In this document: positions 56,065-64,000 of the stretch, piece by piece
Layout: the number at the start of each line of letters is the position of its first letter
Position numbering within the stretch: position 1 is the first letter of the stretch
Assembly: GCA_018417955.1 (NCBI GenBank)
Contig: JACTVC010000007.1
Location: forward strand, 1,674,001-1,738,000
Source: Laccaria trichodermophora
Lineage: Eukaryota > Basidiomycota > Agaricomycetes > Agaricales > Hydnangiaceae
DNA length: 64,000 nt
Direction of reading: 5' to 3'
The notes under the pieces: model-generated
Databases searched by the model: none
Told to the model about the DNA's origin: nothing
Seen by the model: only the letters and a program-made list of their open reading frames with translations
Program-made: the position numbers and the translations under genes

Positions 56065-56926
56065 TTTACCTCTTTTTGTCGTGGGCAAGCCGGTTGAAGC
56101 AAGTCTTGCTTTGACTTGCCTCGCAAAGAGATCGCTGAATAAGTATGTGTTCTCAGCGTTCTTTGAGCAGGAACGGGTGATACCCCGACCTCAAGCGTGT
56201 TGCTTTGGGTAATGCAACTTTCTGGCAATACGTCGGCAGGATTTTGCCGGATCAAAAGCCAAACAAAGCGAACGCGTAAACACCGGGGTCACGAGATGGC
56301 ATTTAAGATCCTTTCTCCGAAAAATTCTCGCTCCAAGAGCTTCCTGGCACTTCTTGTTGAACTGTTCGGCTTCAAAACACTTTGGTTATAACAAGAAAGC
56401 GCTTTGTGATATGTCGGTAGAGTCATCCATGTGACGCGGAAGTACTTATATGCCGCCGACGAATGCAAACGCTCACATACAAGATTTATGTAAAATTAGG
56501 TGTCAGTAGTTTTTATTGACCACCGAAGAAATATATTGCGGGTCGCGTTCACAAGTTTCTCATACATGACTTGGCTTCCAACCCGCTAGAAATTGACAAC
56601 AGCTCAAGATCACGGCATGGGTACATGGCTGCTAAAAACACCTGTTATTATACGTCGTGCCCACGACCGTACTCAACGAGCACTGCGCGGCCTGCCAGAG
56701 CGTTTGAACATCATGATTTGTCTATCCTCCCAATGATCGCCCCGTAGAAGGCGCGCAAGATTTACCTCGCTACAGGATCCACGTGAATCTTCCCAATAAC
56801 TATGAACGCCCAACAGTTCAGGTATGTCCTTGCCATGTCTTGTCATCCACGTAGATGACACTTTGGTTTCCAAATCGGAAATCCACTTTCCACTTCTTTT
56901 GAATCGACCCCAGGTTATACGAGCTA
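56065..56926. other. unassigned interval before the F-box-like gene
   Basis: No recognised gene. The minus-strand frame at 56673-56972 overlaps the end of the F-box-like gene and is not clearly coding. Confidence 0.35.
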
Positions 56927-58114
56927 TTACGACGATTTTAGGGTTGAAAGCCAAAGAGAAAATGTAAAACAATTACGAGGCATAGTGCTGATTTCCAACG
57001 TGTTACAGAGAGTTGACCAGAGTGATAACATCCTATATTTCATCTCGATTTCTTCGAGAGAAATATCGAGGTCGATGAGACTTAGGTCGTCGATGATGTC
57101 TATCCGCACGAGACACTTCATCTCGGGAAGAATTAATTCTATTCCAGTATAAATCATCTAATGAGTGACAGAGTTTGAGTATCAGCATTTCCAAAGAACT
57201 ATGTGATGCCACTCACATCACATAACCTCGAGTTGCCTGGGTTGGGACGATGCACATTCCGAAATTTGAGTTGTTGAAGAGCTTTCAGTGATCGTGCTAT
57301 AGCTACAAAAGCTTGCGGACCAAACCCCACCATATTAAGCTCCAAGTGAGTGATTGGAACAGTCGATTGAGACAATGTGTTGAAAATGTGCTCGTAATCG
57401 GAAGAACTAGCATCCAATTCGATATCCCACATAATAGTTGCTCAGAAGATTCTCGATCCTCGGGCGACTAAGGTAACAAGTTGGGCGGATCCCGTAAACG
57501 TTTCTAGCATTGGAAGTAGAACCGAAATGTGTTCGTAGGAGAGGCGAGGAGGTAGTGGATCGTGGAGGAAGGCGGTAAGGTGCACCAAACGGGGATGATT
57601 GTTGACAAATTTTGAAAAGCTCGTAATATCCGGAAAGGACATCGTTAATTCGCGGAGTCGAGGGAAGGTAAATTTCATGATCTCTAAGCAGCCTTCCAAG
57701 CTTCCGGAAGATATTAAACAAAGGCTGGTGAGGAACGATGCTGTTTTCGCGAGAGCATCCAAACAAATGTGCCAATCAAACTCGCATGGAGTCGATTTGC
57801 CAGTCCTTTTTAAATGATAAGCAACATCATTCGAATGAGGCACTGAAAGAATTTAAAATGTACAGATTGAGCGTGAATTTCCTCACGGATCTCGCCGCCA
57901 ACTCCCTGTGCGTGATAACATCGTAGCATTTCGCTGCCTGAGACGTGGTCCTCGAGTTGAAGCTAACGTGCCTGTACATCACTGGAACACAAAGGCCATT
58001 GAGGAGGCGACAAGTCCGCGACACCCTAACTTCGTCGGCGAGTGGGAGATATGTAATTATGTCATGCAGAATTTCGATGGGTAGCCTGCAGATTTTGTTG
58101 ACAGACACCACCAT
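56927..58114 (-). pseudogene. F-box-like protein, probably with leucine-rich repeats
   Basis: F-box proteins recruit substrates to SCF ubiquitin ligases. The first exon starts MVVSVNKICRLPIEILHDII and continues LPLADEVRVSRTCRLLN, a good F-box (about residues 9-50). The second segment (57843-57442) has Leu-rich stretches (LTSLCLISSGSLEG, LRELTMSFPDI). A third (57432-57199) has THLELNMVGFGPQAF, and a GTGAGT...TTAG intron joins it to the last exon ending at 56927. Between the first and second segments the frame shifts across about 20 nt, and a TGA follows SRIF near 57441. These may be unrecognised introns or mutations. Confidence 0.5.
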
Positions 58115-59051
58115 TTTTCTGTCTTGCGTCGAGTGGCGGAAAGTGGATTATGTGGGGGAGAAAGAATGGTGTGCTTGGTTGTCCTCTTTTGTTTTTCGAA
58201 CGTCGGCAACTTGAATGGTCCGTCTCCCAGAGGTGACACGCAGAAAAATGCCGAAACGGACGCACAGCATAACGGATAAAACACTGTTGATCCGAAGGCC
58301 TCTGGTCTATGGGCTAGGGTGTTTGTAGTAATTGGATGTTTCCGCGGCGGAAAATATGAAATGTTCTGGTCGTTCTTGAAGTCGAACCAGAGCTTGCCTT
58401 TTGCATAGAAGAAGAAAAAAGGTCAATTGATCATTCGATTGGAGGGCTACAGGGTCGAAGAACATTTACATGCCAGGCGTGTAGAGCATTGCAGAGCACG
58501 ACCAATCTCGTGGTGCCCTGCGCTCAGCTGCAAGTTGATCCGGTGTAAGGCTGTATCTTTGGCGTTTTGCAAATCTACAGCAGTATCGGATGATGCCAGG
58601 ATGAAACAAGGTTGAAAGGTCACTTTCCTCAAGTTACAGTTGGTCATTTTGGCAAGTCAGAGCGAGCATCTTGTAGGTTCCGGACTCCTATTTTGGTCGT
58701 TGGTTGATACTGACGTTACAAGTTGAAGATGCTTTGAGGAACACGGCAAACCACCATGCAGACACAGCCACCGCGAGGGGTCGTGAATCGATGAGAGCGC
58801 TCACCTGAAAAGGTTGTATATATAATGAGGGATTGACCCAAGATTGACCGAGAATTTTTTCATCATGATATCGATAACAAAAATACACATTTGCTGTAGT
58901 TCCATTGACCCTCAGTGTTCTACAAAAACTTTCGCCTTCAAATCAGCTGCACATGTACATGCCACAACGTGTCCTAGGAACATTTCATCAGATAACAGAC
59001 AACCACAATGAGAGAGCGATATACACACCTAGCAAGCCGACACGACTTCCT
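58115..59051. other. intergenic interval
   Basis: No recognised gene or repeat. Short frames are present but without family resemblance. Confidence 0.4.
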
Positions 59052-59507
59052 TTAGTTGGGGAAAGGCGTAAAACGCCAGTGTTGGCCACTGTGATTTCCA
59101 TCCCCTAAGAACGGCACCTTGCTATCGCTATACACATCCAAGTGTAAGTCACTTCCCGAATAACTATTCGTCAGCCTATAGGTGCCATCGCCCCACGGCG
59201 TCACCGTCCAAATCTGCCCCGAATAATTCCCAGCAGCCGCCAAGTGCGGCTTAGTCTTATCGTCGCCATATACATCCAAACGCTTCCCTTCTCCGAGGAA
59301 CTGAGTGAAAAGCGCGTATGTGGACGTAGATCCAGCTGGGTTGGGCTGGAAACGCCAGTACTGGCCAGAGAAGTTCCCCGTAGCTGCCATCTGCAATGTG
59401 CCAGACGAGTTGGGGCCGTTGTCATTAACGACGTCCAAGGACAGGGCTTCACCCGTGAATAAGTTGGTGAGGCGGTACCATTTCGTGGGTGATGGGTAGA
59501 ATGCCAT
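59052..59507 (-). CDS. ricin-B-fold (beta-trefoil) lectin-like protein
   Basis: Single-exon frame of 151 residues starting MAFYPSPTKWYRLTN. Three repeated beta-trefoil units are visible, each with an L(S/H)LDV or RLDVYG-type core (ALSLDVVND, KRLDVYGDD, LHLDVYSDS) and a QXW block (GQYWRFQP, GQIWTVTP, GQHWRFTP). Such proteins bind sugars; many basidiomycete members are cytoplasmic, and no signal peptide is seen here. There is no catalytic toxin chain in the frame or next to it. Intact. Confidence 0.8.
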   Translation of the reverse strand: MAFYPSPTKWYRLTNLFTGEALSLDVVNDNGPNSSGTLQMAATGNFSGQYWRFQPNPAGSTSTYALFTQFLGEGKRLDVYGDDKTKPHLAAAGNYSGQIWTVTPWGDGTYRLTNSYSGSDLHLDVYSDSKVPFLGDGNHSGQHWRFTPFPN

Positions 59508-60473
59508 TGTAGGAAGCTGCTCCTGTCCCGTGGGCAGTGAGACATCTTATAGGCGGGCTCTTGCCTCGTGATGGGCACATCACCTCCGTTCAAGACGCAT
59601 TCGTCTTCATTATCATCACATGTTACACATTGTGGCTGAACAGATGACAATGCCAACATATGATTGACTCTTATCAATGAATGCGAACAAGCAAGCTGTC
59701 AAAGAACTTGCCTAATTTCCTAAGATTCGAAAGTTTCTGATGAGAAGATCAAGGCGGCAGGGGAAGAATTGGAAACCGCCGAACCATCGAGGTACCACGA
59801 ACGTGGAGGGTGAACGCCACGACGACGTTCGGAATGTTTACGCCTCAGTAGTTCCCTACGTCAACTTTTTGCAGCTTACTCACTTCGGTCTCAGAGAACT
59901 GATTGACTCACCACCCTCGATAATTTATGGTCCCCTTAGTATGAACAGTGGACCGGGCTGTGAATGGGGGGACAGAATGGTGGGCCGGACTCATACCAGA
60001 GTAATGGACAACTGGCGATTCGAAGGAAGTAGAGTGCAGATGTCGTCACGATCGCCTTGTCTCTACAACGCGCCGTGAGTTTTGACCACGTAGAGCCAGA
60101 AGCGTCCCAATGGGAAGATAGTTTGCGGATATCGTATGATCGTTGTTGAAGAAAATCTTGCCGTACATGTCTCTCCAACAATGTCGCAAGCCATCACCTG
60201 TAAAATGAAGAAAGAATCCTGGTAAGCAAGTCGCAGAACCCGAACCAAACGAGAACTTAAAGGTTAAAGAAAAGAAGTTACTGCGCGCGTAGCGTGTTTG
60301 GAAGGCAAGAACGACAAAGAACGGAGAATTATCCAAAAATGGTCCCTGTAAGGAGGCTAGAACAAAAGTGACCACAAAAAATCCGTAAAGGGGTAGAGAA
60401 GCCGGATGTCCAATGCTGAAGAAAAACACCACAAGTCCAACTCGAAATTCCGCTCGAGTAACCGCCCTGGTTA

Positions 60474-61374
60474 TTAGCCACAATTGAAGTAATTTCCGGG
60501 AATAACAGCAGGGCAGCCCGAAGTGTCTGGAAAATCACATTGAAGGGCCTCAATCCAGCCCTTGGCATCGAGGTTTAGACGATAAACTCACCCATAGAGA
60601 CAGGACAATCTGCTGGATCGATACAGCACCTAATGCAAGCGCGCGGCCCGCGAGGTTCGAGGAGCTCCACGTAATGATTATACCTGCCCAAACACGTTAG
60701 CTCCCCAAATATTGGAAATAGACGAGGGAGAAGGAAGGTGACACTCACCCAGTGCATACGCTATCCCATGGATTTCCCAATCCGCCATCACCGCCGCTAG
60801 AATCGTATTGCCCACCCGCGTCGTCGGGGTTAATTCTATCTAGCGTACCTGCGTTGATGCATCCCGTCACTAAGTAGTTTCGAATCCCCCCCAAGTAAAG
60901 TTAGAAAGAAATAAATAAATATGGATGTGGAACATGAGACGCACGCTGAACGAAAGCCTGCCCGTTAACCCCCGTCTTGCTCACGAACTCGACGTTAGAC
61001 CAGAAATTAGGTGAAAGGTCTCCCTGGAGGGAAGAGGTTTTGGCTTTGGCTGAGCAATAGACCGTTTCGCCGCCTGGGTATTCGCTGTCCCCGACGTTGG
61101 TGTGTGCGTCCCTATTGTTGATAGCATTATTAGTCGCGTGGAGTAGGATGCGTACCGAAGATAAAACGTACTTGGGAACGACGAGGCTGCGCGATGGTTA
61201 GTACGAAACGGGGGAACGGCAGGCAGCATACCAGAAGTTATCAGTCCCAGCGACGACGACGGTGTTATCAGGCGTGGTCGTCTTCCCTTGACGAGAGAGT
61301 ATCGTCGCTTGCGCCATGAGAGCGCATAAAAGTGCACTCGACGATATCTGAAAAAGTGGTGCGGACAACTTCAT
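60474..61374 (-). CDS. secreted cysteine-rich protein, six exons
   Basis: Exons 61374-61232, 61186-61172 (a 15-nt microexon), 61111-60945, 60869-60749, 60683-60592 and 60526-60474 join to 196 residues. The start gives a signal peptide: MKLSAPLFQ then a hydrophobic SSSALLCALMAQA. The mature part has DAHTNVGDSEYPGGE, TVYCSAKAKTS, QYDSSGGDGGLGNPW, and the Cys-rich end ACIRCCIDPADCP followed by PAVIPGNYFNCG. I recall similar uncharacterised secreted proteins across basidiomycetes and ascomycetes; no function is known to me. All five introns have GT...AG ends and preserve frame, so the gene looks intact. Confidence 0.75.
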
Positions 61375-62045
61375 TGTGCGAGTAAGTAGAAGCGACACGC
61401 CGACGTCGGATCATCATGACTTGCGCTTTATAGAGCCATGCCATATGCTGTGCGGCCTTCACCTGCACGTCAACGTTGTAGACCTCGAGGCGAGCTTGGT
61501 CTTGGAGAATAGCTTGGCAATCGAGGAATGATATGCGGAAGTCGTGGAGCCATGTCAATGACGTCGCAGATACTTGTCAACTTGTTGGTAAACGCCTGAG
61601 ATTATTTTTAGATCAGATCACATCTGACCTCGGAGGAAGAGCTAGGAAGAGGCGCACTTTATTCTCGCATAAAAGCTTGTCTCGTGCCAAGTTGCCTCCG
61701 CGCTTGAGGGGATTAGTTGAGCCTGCTCCTGAAACTCCGCAGATTAACTAGGCTGGTAAAATAGGGGTACAAACATTTCGTGATGCTACAAGATGTACAC
61801 GTTATAATATTACAATTGGAGAACCATTCAAATGCCACGATACCTAGAGGATGATGTCTATGTATTCGTATCTGCACGAAAACCGAGAGGAAAGTAAGGT
61901 CACAAGAGAGATAGTAGTGATCGCGCGTTTCGATGATGGCGGTTGCCCTGCGATATGGCTGCTGGGGGCGCGGATGTGAGGTCCGTGTGTTTTGCTGGTC
62001 TAACGAGGAAGAGGCACGCAAGGGAACCAAGAAAGGGAGTCGAAA

Positions 62046-62661
62046 TTAGTTGCAACGTTCAGATCGGTATGCTGTCCAACCTGCGGCACGAGATCAGGTC
62101 CAGTGACAGATCGCATGGGTATTCTGACTCACCACTGTTCTGCAGGAACTTATCCATCGCCGAGAACGCACACCGCCTGATTTCCCTCTCCAACAACCAA
62201 ACATCGTCGCACTGGGCCACACAACAGTCGTGCAAAACGCAGATGGCGTCGAGGAACCACGTCCGTGAACAGAACTCGCTCACGCCCGCCGAGCCAGGGG
62301 GCGGAATGGCAACGGACTTGAACATCGGTAATAGACTGTCGTCGCCGACGATGTCTTCGTATTCCCCCAAGAAACTGACGTTGGCGAGGCGCACGATGGC
62401 GACGACATGTGGTGAGGAGACGACATCCTTGACCTCCATCTCAAACTTCCACTCCCGCACCGCATTGTCGACGACGTGGAATAAGGTCCCGCTGCTGCCG
62501 ATTGGGGTTACAGCTGGATTGGGGACGAAGAAGGACCAGTTCCAAGAGGCGAGTTCCCCGCGGTAGGTGAGGACGGCGTAAAGGAGGCCAGGCTCGAGTT
62601 CGTCGCCGTGCAGCGGGTACGTGGCGTTGGGTGAGCTGGGTGAGCCGGGTATGGTGGCCAT
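62046..62661 (-). CDS. DUF6914-like fungal protein
   Basis: Start chosen at 62661 (MATIPGSPSSPNATYP), since the upstream part of the frame has no family likeness. One intron (62132-62081) leads to the final stop at 62046-62048, about 187 residues. The pattern LLYAVLTYRGELASWNWSFF, GTLFHVVDNAVREWKFE, then VAIVRLANVSFLGEYEDIV and CSRTWFLDAICVLHD matches a widespread uncharacterised fungal family that I know as DUF6914. No function is known to me. Intact. Confidence 0.6.
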
Positions 62662-63697
62662 TTCTGGCTGTGGGTCGTTTGGCGGTGAAGAAATCGTCGT
62701 GATCGTGGTTGAAGCTTGAAGAAGCTGTTTCGAATTGCAAGGCCCGTACTCCCGAATATGGCTACATCCGATGTCCGGTGCTTTCGGAAACACCAATTGG
62801 CGGACGCTAAGTGCTGATAAGAGGCAAATGAACTGTTTAATTGTCGCGAGACCAATAGGGGCTCGGATTCAACTTCAAGGAGGGCGGCGCAATAAGAAAA
62901 AACAACCATTTGGCTTCAAGTCAGGTTCAAGTTCAACGTGTATTTCTAAGTAAGTCTTCACGTGACCCTATTCTAGTTGAAAACAAATTCAGGCGGTACG
63001 GCTTGTCGTTACTTCTGCAGTATTCGCCTCCTGTTGAGCGCAATCATAGATATATGGGAGGTTTGTTGATATCTCTAATATTAGTACACCGGAAAGTACT
63101 TGAGTACTGTATACAGTATACTACCTCACTGTAGTCGGTCATCTGTTGAGCGGAACGCAGTGGGGGCATGAGAACTGAGTACTGGGGTTCGAATCCCCAA
63201 GAGATTTCTGTTGGGAACATAATTTTTCGCCCGACTGTAAGCTCTAAAAATTGCAGATTCCGCCCTCCTACCCTCAAGGGGATCCCACCATCCTCCCTCC
63301 CTTTCAAACTTGACGAAATATATCTTTACTGATAAACCGGCAAGCCACGCCTATTTGGGGTGGTTGCAAGGTGGATGATATAAAATGTGGATGGTAACGA
63401 ATTTTCATCTCCTGCGTCGCCGATTTCTGCTCATGCCTCCTGAGTGTAGGCCCATACCCAAGGTATTTCCGAACCCTTCCAAGCGGTAAACGAGGAACAA
63501 AATAAATCCTACCGTAGCACAGTCAACAAATTTTCTTTAACGATCAGACTCTCATCTACTACAGCGGTAATTAAACCTCCTCACTCCTACATACTTATAT
63601 TCATTCAGGCCATCTTCTTTTTCCTAATATCTCTTTCGCTGCTGATTGGCAACATGTCTTTCGTCAATAACGCGCTTGACTGAGTACGAAGCATATA
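62662..63697. other. intergenic interval with a loose T-arm-like motif
   Basis: No gene recognised. TGGGGTTCGAATCCCCA near 63171-63187 forms a perfect tRNA T-arm-like hairpin, but I find no matching acceptor or D arm. Confidence 0.4.
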
Positions 63698-63777
63698 TCT
63701 TCGTTGGTTCAGTGGTAAGCACACTTCCGGACCAAGGCGATCTTCATCGTGGGGGGGTTCGAATCCCTAACGAAGAC
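63698..63777 (+). tRNA. tRNA-like sequence, possibly a tRNA pseudogene
   Basis: A 7-bp acceptor pair TCTTCGT / ACGAAGA encloses 80 nt. A D-arm-like GTTCAGTGGTAAGCAC carries a full A box (TGGTTCAGTGG). The T arm GGGGGTTCGAATCCCTA carries a full B box (GGTTCGAATCC). The anticodon arm folds poorly: CTTCC and GGCGA pair only in part, and the base before the likely anticodon is G, not U. No anticodon can be assigned. A T-run follows within 60 bp. Confidence 0.4.
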
Positions 63778-64000
63778 TTTATATGCGTTGTTCCAAACTC
63801 AATTTTTTTAGTCCCCATTTTTTACTTGGCGGAATCCCAAAAGCGCTTTTTTGCATGCCTGTTCTCAATATAACGAACAGATACCTTTGTTAGTATGTTG
63901 GCCACTCTCCCCTGTTTCAGCGAATCGAGCTAGACCTGGGTTTGATTCCTGGACATTGAAGGGATGTGAGAACCGAGTGGCAGCGATGATCGTACAGTCT
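63778..64000. other. window end, no gene seen
   Basis: A CTGGGTTTGATTCCTGG T-arm-like hairpin occurs near 63936-63952 without other tRNA parts. Nothing else recognised. Confidence 0.35.

Noticed and set aside
61943..62566. 207-residue plus-strand frame opposite the DUF6914-like gene
   Set aside because: The minus-strand frame carries the conserved blocks and a clean intron; the plus frame has neither.
63171..63187. A tRNA gene around the perfect T-arm hairpin
   Set aside because: No acceptor 5' strand or D arm was found within the expected distance.

Overview
The window looks like the nuclear genome of a mushroom-forming basidiomycete (Agaricomycetes). Genes are cut by many 45-60 nt GT-AG introns. 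The gene families fit that group: an eisosome PIL1 protein, a short CaaX pheromone precursor, a KDZ transposase with a TET/JBP dioxygenase, a Ngaro-type tyrosine-recombinase retrotransposon, DUF4419 paralogs, a ricin-B-fold lectin and a six-exon secreted cysteine-rich protein. All calls come from reading the sequence and recalling families; no database was searched.

About 54% of the window (roughly 34.5 kb) is mobile DNA whose ends I could place. Four copies of large palindromic foldback elements form two subfamilies: A 2594-6532 and B 38252-42279; C 10575-14225 and D 44429-48517. Both subfamilies share the same outer ends, a 7-bp target duplication, an array-module-array layout and a conserved module of about 290 bp, and none has a convincing gene. 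A Ngaro-like retrotransposon (17328-33302) is split by a 10.1-kb KDZ-type DNA transposon (20572-30694). Removing that transposon and one 7-bp repeat rejoins the reverse transcriptase and RNase H frames. Two smaller TIR elements lie at 49303-51164 (8-bp duplication) and 55038-56055 (9-bp duplication).

Layout: 1-7558, a decayed multi-exon gene split by A. 7559-9990, gene-poor. 9991-16958, PIL1 on the minus strand, split by C and carrying further lesions, with a decayed partial PIL1 duplicate at 17000-17240. 17328-33302, the nested retrotransposon and KDZ element. 33303-38251, mostly unassigned DNA with a pheromone-precursor gene at 37730. 38252-48517, element B, DUF4419 copy 1 and element D. 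48832-51209, an unidentified gene split by the 8-bp-duplication element. 52228-53472, DUF4419 copy 2 with a nonsense codon. 53849-64000, an unidentified gene with an in-frame stop, a small TIR element, an F-box-like gene, the lectin, the secreted protein, a DUF6914-like gene and a tRNA-like sequence.

The most interesting system is the KDZ element. It carries a TET/JBP dioxygenase with its metal ligands in place, a divergent 95-bp promoter region between two cargo genes, a zinc-cluster coiled-coil protein, and a KDZ transposase whose N-terminal part, including the first expected catalytic Asp, is not found. The foldback family is the best candidate for something not previously described. Nearly every insertion here lies inside an open reading frame.
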